DNA of 64,000 bases, from NCBI GenBank assembly GCA_013433145.1, contig CM024171.1:4891065-4955064 (forward strand), written 5' to 3'. Below, one piece after another: positions 26,601 through 38,200 of the stretch. Origin of the DNA: Ascaris suum (Eukaryota > Nematoda > Chromadorea > Rhabditida > Ascarididae). Position numbers and translations under genes: made by a program. The notes beneath the pieces are model-generated. The model did no database searches. It had not been told where the DNA came from and saw only the letters and a program-made list of their open reading frames with translations. The number at the start of each line of letters is the position of its first letter. The stretch's first letter is position 1.

Positions 26601-26683
26601 AACCACAGCTGATGGTGTAACGCACCCTTCTGGCCATCCTTCATCGTGTTATATTGCAAAGAACAATTGAGGACCTGCTGCAA
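17425..26683 (-). CDS. tufm-1: Mitochondrial elongation factor Tu, long C-terminal-tail type
   Basis: EF-Tu delivers aminoacyl-tRNA to the mitochondrial ribosome as a GTPase. Exons, from 5' to 3' on the minus strand: 26275-26683, 25450-25524, 24198-24364, 22654-22821, 21439-21604, 20976-21083, 19825-19979, 19002-19147, 18252-18450, 17425-17553. All phases agree. GTPase motifs are intact: G1 GHVDHGKT, switch I EEKARGITIN, G3 DCPGHADY, G4 as NKVDE, and G5 GSAL. Domains 2 and 3 follow ([55 protein letters not shown]). The protein continues about 60 residues beyond the usual EF-Tu end, with a last exon encoding [20 protein letters not shown] and a Lys/Pro-rich end. This matches the known nematode EF-Tu1, whose tail binds T-armless tRNAs. 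The start is uncertain: the ORF runs to ATG 26683, giving about 110 residues before the conserved [18 protein letters not shown] later ATG (MQHARCLAV) and a good acceptor (CAATTTGCAG) near 26,470 suggest a shorter transit peptide. The symbol follows C. elegans naming by family. Confidence 0.95.
18709..18720. repeat. Poly-C tract (12 C)
   Basis: Twelve C (poly-G on the transcribed minus-strand gene) in the EF-Tu intron between the exons at 19002-19147 and 18252-18450. Confidence 0.97.
20116..20169. repeat. (TA)n microsatellite, about 54 bp
   Basis: Nearly perfect TA run with one ATT interruption near its start, in the EF-Tu intron between exons 20976-21083 and 19825-19979. Confidence 0.96.
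23517..23572. repeat. Imperfect tandem duplication, about 28-bp unit
   Basis: TTAAATCCCTATCACCAGTG... at 23,517-23,544 is followed by TTAAATCTCTATCATCAGTG... at 23,546-23,572, with a few C-to-T differences. It sits directly upstream of the long TA run in an EF-Tu intron. Confidence 0.85.
23583..23670. repeat. (TA)n microsatellite, 88 bp
   Basis: Uninterrupted AT/TA run in the EF-Tu intron between exons 24198-24364 and 22654-22821. It is the longest of three TA runs in the window. Confidence 0.97.
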
Positions 26684-27905
26684 TGAACTGCCTAAGCTTC
26701 CCGCGCTAAAGAAGCAAGTCTTACTTGATAACAGGAACTAATAAAACAAAACAAGACAGCATTTGATGTGGCACTGAAATTGCAGGCCAATCGCCAATGG
26801 AATATCCCTGACATCGAGAAGCGGTTGGAAGCACTTAAAGCGGTGCATATCTGATGCAAGGTTCGGTGGAGTTGAGAAAGCATCTTAGGATCTCTTGCAC
26901 TCAATCTGTAGACTAAAAAAAACAATTAAATTCAAAACCAGTTGTACAGCCTGAAACCAATGGATTTATTGCTCATATACGTTAATTTAGGTGCAAGCGC
27001 GTGCTTGTGAGGGGTGACAAAAGCGTCAACTGACAAGAGTGCAAGCCAATATGCTTTTGAAGAAGTCTACATGAAAGGGGTTGATATAATGGTCTCAGAA
27101 ACCAAAAATGAAATCACGTGCTTTTGGTAAAACTGACAGGCTGAAATAATCTTGTCACCCGGCCGGAAATAAATTCAACGATACTTCGCCGCCATACCTT
27201 TCTTTTACAGTCTTATTTTAATGATGCATCACTGCGCAACATCGTTTTTTCAACGACAACTAGAGCGGCTGGGATTTGCGTTAAACCCGGTCTGGCATGA
27301 ATAAAAAGACAGTCGCCCAACTGCAAGACGATTTAACCCACACGCGGGAACCTGTCGTCAGTGGGATGCTTAGCTGTAGAAGGCTAATAAGCATCAGTAC
27401 GTGCCACTTAACATTAAAAACAAATAAAGTTGAAAGATAGCGCACGATGCCCTTCAGCAACAATACAGAAGGGGATATTATTTGGGTGCTGACCTTTACT
27501 TACAGTCGAGAGTTATGCAAGTGGACGACTCTGCAGCAAAACGCATTATTAGGCGCTTTTCCACCATATCTACGACGTATGTGTGTCCGTCTGTCTATTC
27601 GGTGGTTTCATTTTCGGAAGAAATTTCAGAGTTACGGACTGGGTAGTTAACGAAGCAGTAGCCCCCTTGTACCGTCATGTAGGCTGATCCATCAACTTTA
27701 AAACGAATTACAGGAAGCAAATTTTGTTGGCATTTAAGGATGACTGGTTTTTTATTTCATATCGTCGTCGGTTTACAGGAAAACGAACCTTTCGTCACGG
27801 AGGATTTGTGCGAGCGGCAGAATCACGTGTCTGTTATATGTGGGTGACATAAAGCTGATTCACGAAATGGCTAACTAGTTTGGTATATTGAAATGGGTGA
27901 CAAAG

Positions 27906-28545
27906 TTAACTTTGAAACGCACACAGAGTTAGCTCTTTCGCTCCCCAGAACCCTTTTGCATTTGCTGGCTTGCTAGTCCTTTCAGATATTTGGGTAGTGC
28001 GATTCCCGAAACGAAATGTGCCGAAAAGCCGAAGGTGAATGAGGAAGTGAAATATTCCCGAGCTGCAGATACGGTAGGCTGAAATGCAAAAAGCGCATAA
28101 CGTGCCAACATCTTCGACACTCTTCCCCACACACTCATGCCTTACAGTGCAAACAGCAATAAGAAAGCAAGGTGCTAACTTGAGCTGGCTTGTACTGAGC
28201 GATTGCACACAGCATATATAAGCATCTTGTTTCTGCAGCACGACCACGGAAGATGCAGGTGGAGCCACGCTTTTCGTTATAGCGGTCCCTGTAACTATCC
28301 TGTAAAAGCAGAAGATAACGAATCAACACGTGACGTTAAAAAGATTCCGGACTGAATCTGTCTCGGTCTCGATCGTGACCAAGAACAGGTCCACCCAGAA
28401 CCGCACTGGGCGAAATTCAGTCCCGGTGGTAGACTTCCTATTTAGCACGGGTCAGGTCAACGTTTGAACCAACTTCACACGGTCCAGGGGAAAAAACCTG
28501 ACTCACCATCGACCGCGCACAGCACTGCGACGAATACAACCTACA
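27906..28545 (-). CDS. Weak candidate small gene, minus strand
   Basis: On the minus strand a short ATG-started segment near 28,545-28,501 (MQCRLYSSQCCARSM) runs into a strong donor (GTGAGTCAGG). A segment with a strong acceptor (CTGCTTTTACAG) starts near 28,301 and reads DSYRDRYNEKRGSTCIFRGR up to a GTTAGC donor. Further on, an ATG at 28138 opens MSVWGRVSKMLARYALFAFQ, which looks like a mitochondrial presequence. The phases of the second and third pieces do not agree, and a longer frame (27906-28268) overlaps them. The pieces may therefore be separate exons, 5'UTR or chance. No family is recognised. Confidence 0.22.
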
Positions 28546-30803
28546 CTGCATTTGAAACAATGGAATGATGAAATAGACATAGACAAAACGCTCCTTCGCA
28601 GTAAGCATTTGAGGAGACTATTCCATGGCAAAGTTTATTGAAAACTCTCCACCATCCATCTGCTCAACTACGGAAAGCAGCCACTCTTGACCGCTATAAA
28701 ACAAGCGTCTGACGTAACCAATCCCAGGCAAAGCGTTTGCTCGGTGTCTCTTGACTGCGATTTCCTTTAAAATATAAGTGGGTACTATATGGATACGAGT
28801 AAAAGCTGTCCGAACCACCAGCAGCAGAGATGAGCGAGTTAATTATCTACCGTAAATGAAAAGACGTTTCAGGAAACGGGTTCCCCGTTTAAAATAAACA
28901 CGAACCCGCTCCCGCCTGCCTGCAATACATGAAGCGGAAAAGCTTGCGACCTTAACATACCTAGCTCAATTTCGAAATAAATATCGGCCATTAAGTGATG
29001 CTCACTACCTCAGCCTAGTTTCACTTCTAGAATTCATTTCAAGAAAGAATTAAATGAGAGGATAGAAGGTGGCAACCAATAAGGTCCGAACGAAACTGCA
29101 ATCGAAAAAAATCTCCATCTCCAAACACACTTTGCGAGTTTTTATGAGAGACTTAAAATGTCTGACGGAAGTGGAATAAAGCGCAGATTTTATTAGTTGC
29201 TGGAGCGATCTTCGCCTCGAATTCATGGCAAAAAAACTCCCCGCATATTTGAACAGATCTTTTCATTTGCTCTTCAATTCAATCCGTCAAACAAGACCGT
29301 TGGGATCTTTCAAAACTTCAAACCCAACTTTTCTAACTGGACGGCAGTATCCTGAAATTATCAGCCGGTATGCAAATTCCACAAAATTAGCATCTTTTTG
29401 GTTAGCGCGGCTAATTTAAATGCATAATTGGATTATGTTCATCGTCGAACAATAAAGCTTGCTGCCTAATTGAGAGAACGTAACCAGAGATGCTTATCAT
29501 ATCCTCAGTGCCAATTTATTATTGTGCCCCTTGATCATGGGAACTCTAGTTTTTCTCTACTGTATTCTATAAGCTTTGCATCGGCCCATATGACACTTCG
29601 TGACAAATGCGCCAGTTGTCGACTTTACCACGACGCTCTCATGTAATAAACTGTTAAAGCGTTTATGCAGATATTTCCGCCATTTGCCTCTCGAGCAATT
29701 TCGCAGCTTGGAAACACTTGCTGACCGGCCATTTCCCCGACGCTCGAGTAAGCTAGCGACATGACTGGGAGGGGCGGCAGGTTATCGAGGAAGTGCAGTC
29801 ACTACCGCATTAGCGGACGAACAGGTGGCTTTTGCTTTAAACCCGCTATTTGTGGATCTGGAAAATCATTCAGTGTGTCCCTTGCTCCCTTCGTTTTGAA
29901 CAACTCGAACTTCGAAGACCCGAATTTCACGACTTCAAAGGTCTTTGGAAATCGCGAGCTTCCAAACTTCGAAAATCTTTGAAATTGGGATCTCCGAAAT
30001 TAGCGATCGCGTTTTTAGTAGGAAATAAATAGAAGTCTGCGCTTTTGATAGTTTGAAATTTGAGCCATACCCCCTTGACGAAATGCGACAATTTGGAGAT
30101 TTTCAAAGGGCGAGAGAATAACACTCACCCGAACGATGGGAGCTGTTGTCCTCACAAAGTTTTTTCAACGACATTGAAGGCTTTCTTGGTTCGTGCGAAG
30201 TACTCTTGAAAGTCGGCAGAATGCCAGGAACTCAAGCTGCCAAGGACCTATCAAGAACCTGTCAAGCTTCATTGCCTTTGCTTCAACGATTGCAGAATTG
30301 AAACTCCGGAAAGACAGACAGACAAACACAGACACAGGCACGACATCACTGCAGTATGCTTTGAAAAAGCCAATTTGCAAGAATGCATAAAAAAGGACGT
30401 AATGCTTCGTAACCGAAACCAATTATTCCTACTACACCGTTAGTTCTCCTTACTCGATCAGCTCTGCAGTGACCGACCGTCGATGTAAGTCTAGAACAAG
30501 AAAAATTCTGCGATGACTGGGCAATAACGCCGTCCGGTATTACTCGACGGTTGCAGAAAAAATGACGCGGAACTTTATGGTCTACTCAAACTGCAGTAAT
30601 TCACTTGCAAGATCAATCAGAGTGAAATAGATCTACAAGATCTCTGTGCCTATCGACCACACCTGAAATTTCATCACCGCACACTTTTAGCTTTATGCAC
30701 AGACAGTAATGTATACGCACGAATGTGACAAATCGACGAATGGTAATGTTGTAAGCAATGTCTGCCACGACCAAACTATTCATCATCACGCTGTGTCAAT
30801 ATG

Positions 30804-31317
30804 TTAGTCAACACAATCTTCCCGCCGAAAACTTTTTGAATTTCGTTGAACGATACTATATATAGCTGCCGGTTTTTGAGGTGTTGTTAGTGCTTTAGAT
30901 TTGTTGTTGTTGTGGTTGAAGGTGGTGAGGGTAGTGTTAAGCGGGTTAGAGGTTTTGTTGGTGGATGGTTTCTTCACAGGTCGGAGATACCTCATGTGCA
31001 CTGCAACCGCTTTCTTGTCCGGTTGCTTCATGAACTGCACCTATTGGGGAGGTTTTGACGGCAAATTCAGATGCTCCAAACGGGATGAAATTTGAGGTTT
31101 ATGTATGCAGACGACTGTGAGTTGGGTTGAAAAATCAGCCTTCTACCCTGCCACCCCGCTTTTGTTGCCCAACCACGACGGATTCCGCCGCATTCATGAA
31201 ATGACCGACTGCAATGTTACGATCCCCTGAATTTTCCATGTATTGTGCTTGGATTACAAGTAAAGAGGTTGGGGGCAGATGGAGGGGGACGAGGCCTGTT
31301 TTCCATTCCGCCCACAT
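30804..31317 (-). CDS. Weak candidate exons, minus strand
   Basis: The minus strand carries coding-like pieces: 31,135-31,317, with overlapping frames including MENRPRPPPSAPNLFTCNPS, and 30,804-31,040, which reads VHMRYLRPVKKPSTNKTSNP and then runs rich in Asn, Thr and Lys. Acceptor-like sites (TAACATTGCAG; CCCCAATAG) precede the later pieces. The frames are not joined by consistent phases and no domain is recognised, so this may be a decayed gene or chance. Confidence 0.18.
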
Positions 31318-32215
31318 TTTACTAATTGAGACGAAGTTTACGGTACCAGTCGGAATTCATTTACTCGTTGAGCTCCACATGTTTCCTCTACACTTATGTC
31401 CTCAACTCTCCAGTCATCCACCCGTCTACTGTTAGGAATTCCATTTTAAAAATTGGCTTGCAAATAACGCTGAAATTTTTAATTTTTTCGTAGGAAGATG
31501 TGATTACTCCACGATCATTGGATTCAGTAAGTCGGATGTTGGGATTGAAAGGCTCAGGTCATTGTGTTTATAAGGCTAGATTGAAATGGAAATGCCGAAC
31601 GTGTTCGCTGACCAGTCAGTAATGGTCGTACTTCTATGGGCCTGTGCTCCTGAAATCACCCTCACAACGGCCGACACCTGCTACCAGAACACCCCAGAAA
31701 ACCGCTTGGTGAGACATTATTAAAGCAGTTTCGGAAGCTACCGCCTTTCTCAAGCTGCAGAATTGCAGCTTTTTGGAAAGTATGACGAAATTGCTTTTTT
31801 GACAGAGTCAAGATTTCCGACCCAATTGCACAGGGTATGCTGTTGTCCGCTTTGAGAGCACCGATCGCGACCAGGACCCGGAGAGGGTTTAATCTAGATT
31901 ATGCCTGCCGTAAGAAGTCTTGCTCACGAGTGTCGTTAGGAGTTGAAGTATGCTGTTTGCGCTTTTGTGCTGAACCGAACAGACGCCGTCCTTTCAAAAA
32001 GCTTTATGTTTATTGTGTTGAGCTGATAAAACGCTTTTGGTAGGTTTTATGTTTGTTTATTTTAAATGTGAAGCACCCAATTCTGTTCTGTTTTCTGATC
32101 TTTAGTGAGGTTTCCTCTTAAAGGGTGATGGAAGATTTGCGCCGAGCAGGTGTTCCTTTCGAATGTTTCAGTGAATTCATGTAATTTTTGCTGTAAAGGC
32201 CTTTCGAGTCGAATC

Positions 32216-35200
32216 ATGAAAGAGGCAATATCAGTGGCAGCCCGTGTTCGTCCACCAGCTGAACGAGTGACACAGGGTCCAGGTGACACTATTATTGAGG
32301 TGATATCAGCATCGAAAATTCGTGTAAAGAATGGCTGCGAATATTCATACGACAGAGTTTTCCCACCCGACTGTGATCAGGTATGTGGCGTTCTTTCGAA
32401 GGAATAGGAGTCAATCTTCTGGAGTGCGTACCTAGGTACTAGATAAGTGTCGAGCAATGCCCATTGTGGCGGGCATTTCATGTATGCAGAAAGGTTTTTC
32501 ATCGAGTGCCGATCTTCGAAAGTTGAACTTTTTTAAATAGGGTCCCACAACGATAGTGCGCGAAATTTAAATCATTTGGGTTTGCCGAGAATCGAGCGAG
32601 GATGGGAGAGTGTGCTGGTATTTTGGAGCATTACCGAAGCAGACACTTCAGGGAGCTGTTTCACCCTGTAATGCTACAAACGACCATGCAAGCATCAGGT
32701 CTGAATGTTTGGATATTCCCGACTCCGACAGTAATTCCTCTTTTTTCTGTGCTTTCGTCAATTCGTACAGAGTTTTGCTAAATGAGCACCACTTTTACCA
32801 GTTTTCGTCAAATGCTGTAAATGACACAACCGTTTTGAGTATAGGGGTTACTGTCGCATTATGTGCCATCATAACTTGCTGTACCTTTATAAGAAGAGAA
32901 CGTCTACGAAGTCGTTATGCGTTTCCACTGAAAACAATAGCAGTTGATGAACATTTTCAGGAATTTTGAAATTTTTTTCCGGGCTTTACATCCGGCAGCT
33001 GTTTCCGGTCTGAGGTGCAGAGGTAAGAGAAGACTGGTTATGAGAGAGGGATAATTGATTACAAAAGTGCGATGGTGTCTAATGATATCGAATTTCACAT
33101 TCGCTCCTGTCATCTCAGCGATGTGAAGCTAACAATTCAACGGCAAAACCTAGATCCCACGTGATTACTCTTCTGCTAGCAGTATTAGTTGTGTCTTTTG
33201 GGCGTTCTCTTTTTATGGTACCTTCGAAATTCGTGTAATGACAACGTCTTGCTTTGCCTGTGCATTTGTATCTCTTTTTAAATAATGCAATTTTTGGCTG
33301 CGGAATTGTTGAAGCTACCGTTGTGATGCTTTGTGGATGCAATCAGTTTTCATAGAGCGGCCGCCATGTGATATTCCAGGTTGACATAGTACAGCAGATT
33401 ATTGTTGAGGGAATTGCTTTGAAGCATTATTTGTTCCTCTATATATTTCCTCGCAATCTTTCAAGAAATTGAGATTCTGATTTCTTAGGATTCGGTCTTC
33501 GAATCGATTGGAAGACGTATTGTCGATGGTTGTCTTGGAGGATACAATGGCACGATATTCGCGTACGGGCAAACTGGTTCGGGTAAGACGTATACGATGT
33601 TGGGTCCACCAGGAGGTCAGGATGTTATCGACGAGCAACCCCACTTAAGGGGTCTGATCCCGAGATCTGTTGAACATCTCTTTCGTGAGCTGGACGAGAA
33701 AAGTGAAAAGGTACTGTGTTAATCGCAGATGTTTTTATTTATTAGTGCTGTTACTTAGGGGGTGTCACTGAATAATATGCAATTGTTTGACATTATAAAT
33801 GGGGAATATGAATTATATGGGTGAATTAATTGTGAAGTTGTGCTGAAGAGCGTTTTCTGTTCAGATGAAGGCGCAGAAACGATTTGGAGTGAATTGCCTT
33901 GAGGTAAGCCTCATGGGGCAGTAGTTGTTCAATTACCTTCGTGAAGTAGACTTCTCTGAAAGCACTGCTTAACCGTCACAGCTAGAAGCGGTTAATAACG
34001 CTGTATCGCTCTTTTTTTATCTATGGATGACATTAGTTGTGAAGTTTGAAAAGCTCTCATCTGATGCTTATCAGAAGCGATAATGAGAGGATCTGCCGCA
34101 TCGTGACTCACTAAAACGGTATAGGGAATGTATTTTTTCCCATCTCATGCTCGGCTTTGTGATGTGGCGCTTATTGAGGGTCGATCTTTTAAATTGTTGA
34201 GGGGAGATTGCAATTCTCGTATTTTTGGGGTTTTTGAGGAAATTTCTGTTTGAAATTATTCTACTTTTTTGAGCTTATTGAGAGAAATCTCAGCGCGATA
34301 TTCGAGCAAGCGGCAACATTAAATGCAAATAAAAGAGATGAATTTAAAGGAAAGAAGCTTTTTTGCACATCTGACTTTGCAAATATTTTCAGTTGGGCTC
34401 AGCATTCACCTACCAAGTGAAATGTACCTTCTCGCAGTTGTACAACGAGAATTTCTATGATCTCCTAAGTGCCGATTCGAGACGTGTCACGCCGCGACCC
34501 AACAAAAATGGTATCATGTATCTGGCTGGTGCCAGTGAACGTGTTGTTCTGTCAACCGCTGAAGTCGTCCAGGTTTGTTTTCAGCTTTTCAGTTTGAAGT
34601 GAATAATGCGTTCGTTCCTGAAAGTGTTCCACAAGTTTTGTTTCGCGGAAAGTCGTAACCATTATTACGTTTTCAGATCATTTAGGCGTGATGATGGGAT
34701 TATTGTAGTCGTCGTTGGTTTTTCCAATTATTCCGATCACTGGTTTACTGAGTAATGATGTTTTATACGAATTAATGAGCATTATCTCACAAAAGCGATC
34801 GATATTGAATAATCTTAGAACATTGAAATGGAAGAAATGTCCGTATCAGTATCGGTATATACGAGTAAGCTTATTTTTAGATATTGTTCACAGATGGAAT
34901 CTGAATTTAGGACCTTTCGATTCTTGTCTTAACACTCTGCTAGCTGAGCTAATGCACCCAAGTGTTTGCTAACATCTGCTAAGTATGCTGTTTATGCATA
35001 TTGCAGCTGCTAAATCAAGGACTTACGAATCGCCATGTGGCGGAGACGGCAATGAATCAAGAAAGTTCACGTTCGCATGCCATCTTCACTTTAGAGTTAA
35101 CGACAACATTGATCGAGGGAGGTCTTGTGAATGTTCGAAGATCAATTCTGAATTTGGTTGATCTGGCAGGAAGCGAGAGGCAACGCGATACGGAGACCAA

Positions 35201-38200
35201 CTCGAAAACTCGTGTTAAGGTAATCGCTCAGGGGCTATGCTTGTGTGCTTGCTAGAGGAGAGGGAGGCAGGAAGAATTTCCCAACTTTTCAGGATCTTTT
35301 CCCTGGTAAAATTCAGCGGTAATGAGGGTTATGACCGAATTACAAGCGACTTATTTGAGAAATCCGTATCACTAGGAGGAATCAGGTGTCTGTTTCATGC
35401 CTCCATTCCTTCGCATCCCCGTCTTCTTCCTGGTAAGAGCTTTGTTGACAGGCGTCGTTACTGCCTTGGTGTGTAAAATTTGAGTTGGTAACAGTTTATT
35501 GCCGTAAGTCAGGACATTCATTTTGAATCCAGATCCGTTCTCCCCCTTCAGATTTCTTTCTTGGAATTTCAGGCTTCCTGTAAATTCTGCCGGAGACTAT
35601 GTCGTCTCCATCTGCAAAGCTGTCGATGAGTTACTGCTGCCTCGAACAAGGATCATCCTTTTTCTCTTTCTTCTTCTTCTTAGTTGCCAGCTTGTCTAAT
35701 GAAATTAGAAAATCAAAAAATATTTGTTAAGGAGGCATGTTCGATTAACAGTTCTCTGTTGATGTTGGGTCGTGTAATTCGCGAGTTGGCGGATCCGAAT
35801 TACAAGAAAGACTGCTATGTGCCGTATCGTGATTCAGGACTCACTTATCTTCTCAAAGATTCGTTGGGTGGAAACGCACGTACAGCGTTTATTGTCACCG
35901 TTCATCCCAACAAAAGGTTCATTCATCGACCTCCTCATATTTTTTATTACTCGATTCTCACACGTATTTTAAATATTCTTCGTTGTGAGTGATAACTTCA
36001 TAAATTCATTTCATCCTGAAGTTTGAGTGCCCTCCATAAATAAATTTCAGCAGATTATTAATTTGACACTATAATTTATGATTTTACCTAGGTGATTCCT
36101 AGCGTTATTTACTTGGTTATTGATCTTTGTTCATGTTTGAAGTGACATCGAATCGCATATCCCTAGGCGTACTTTGTTTGCACTTTGCACTCCTCTTCTG
36201 TTACTACACAGGAAACTCATCTGGAAGTGACATTGAAGCAGAAACCAGAAATATTCCAAAGTAGGCGTTGAGTAATTTTTTTCTTAGCAGTATTTCATGA
36301 GTGGTACGATTAAGGTATGTGTTGTGGTGCCGAATAAGGTGGTAAAGCGGTTGCTATTTGGCATGTGGGATAGGACACTGGTCAATGGCTAATGAATATA
36401 CCTTTGGCAGCAGTCGGTAAGCTGTGGTCAAGATACTGAATCAAACTTTGTTGAATAGAATGAGTGAAAGTGTGTAATGTAATGTAATGTTAAGATATGC
36501 CGAAGAGACAATATGTGCGCTACGCTTTGCACAAGACGTGAAGAAGGTGAGGAATGTGGCTGCTGTTAATGAGGATCTCTCAGGTGAGAATGTCGACGCA
36601 CTGAAAGCCGAGATCATTCGTCTTAAGGATCAACTACGAGGTTGGCGTGCGGTTTTTCTGTTGCATCTTTACAGACTTATTATATTTTAATGCGATCTGA
36701 GATCCTGTAGTTCGTATAGTATTTTCGTTGAATAATTATTAATTGTTGATTTTTATAAGATACGTTATCTGTTTTTTATTTATCGGCCAAAATCTTGTTA
36801 TGACTTTGTTGTCGCCAAGAGGAAGGGTCATCTGAGTTACAAATAGCGGGAAATTTTGGGTTTCTGAGGGGAAAACAATGAAGTGCTAAAGAGTAATATG
36901 TGAACTAAGCGTCCGCACTTTCCCATAAAAAAATTAACTTTCTGAATGTTTGCTGTCCAACCAGAACTAAAAGAAACCTAATATCTCTGACCAGGTTTAC
37001 CTTTTGTAAGTCATACTTTTAATGTAGTGAAAACGATAGTTTAAATCCTTTGGAACTATTGCTATTTTATGGTCTCATTATGAATACCTGATTAGCGTTG
37101 TATGTTGCAGCCAGTTATTATTAAACAGATGATATGGTTCCGGGTTCGTTCCCGTCTGCTGACAAAGTTCTTCATTAATCTTATTATGTTTTTGTGATTT
37201 TTTAATGAGCAGTCTTGCCATGTCGATTTTGATACGGACTGAATTTAGCCGGCGGTGAGTTGCAGAAGGTGTAATTTTCGATTATAAATTTCGGACATAA
37301 CATTTGAGCTGAAGGGTGCGGTTAATGTTAAACGTTTGATAATGTTTGCGTATTTGTTGGTATTGGTACACACTGGTTGTGCTGCTTGGTTACTTATTGA
37401 TGAGAACTGGATTCTTGCAACTATTATCTGACTACAAGAAACGCAGGTGCTACTTTTTGTTAGGTATTTATAGTTTCTATTTTTTCAGGCCAAGCAAAGG
37501 TCAGCGAGAAGGATTTCACACGGCTGCAGGTTAATTAATTTGATCGTATTTGATGAAATTTATGAAGTTTATGCTATTAGTATTAATATGAGAAGTCGTT
37601 GTTGATTTCTGTAAAACATATATGACATTACTGGGCCGTTTTCTTCTTTTGGTTATTTGTGAATGCAAAAAACGAGCTAATCAAAATTCCTAATGAGTTT
37701 TATAACGTTTTAAGAAATGGCTTTCTTGCAAAAATATAGTCCCTGAATTCAGTGTTTTTGGAGATGGGAGGGGGGGGGGGGGGGGGGTTAAAACGCTTAT
37801 TTAATATGGTTCTTTGTAATTTGCAAAAAGTTTGGCGAATATCATGTCTCTTCTGTATTACATTTGATTACTTAGCAGCGTTAGCCACGACTGCATATAG
37901 AAGCTGTGGGCTTTAACTAGAATATATGAATTCAGTGCTCACTATCTTTCTGTAACTAGGAGCTTGGTATGCAAAGTTCAGCTGTCAGTAAACGAGTTAT
38001 TGGCAAAGCATTACAGGAAGAGTTGGCGGTATCGAAAGCGAGAGCTCAAAGCTGGGAGGATATGGCGCAAGCGAAAAGCGCAGAATTGGAGCAGTGCAGA
38101 GGACAGTTACGTATGCGCGATTTCTCGATACGCATATTCCACGAGAGCAGCGCACCCATCGATGTTAAGCAGTCCATTGTGAGTTCGTTACTGCAAAATT

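Larger units (their letters stand above)
26684..32215. other. Divergent intergenic region between EF-Tu and kinesin
   Basis: About 5.5 kb separates the two divergently transcribed genes and should hold both promoters. I find no confident gene. Weak minus-strand candidates are described separately (27.9-28.8 kb and 30.8-31.3 kb). Other open frames (27281-27650, 29225-29419, 29761-30124, 30165-30422, 31837-32043) overlap on both strands without splice support. Near 30,310-30,345 there is a GACA-rich microsatellite-like stretch. No tRNA, transposon ends or long repeats were seen. Confidence 0.4.

Noticed and set aside
37137..37160. tRNA B-box-like motif GGGTTCGTTCCCG
   Set aside because: No A-box at the right distance and no cloverleaf could be formed.
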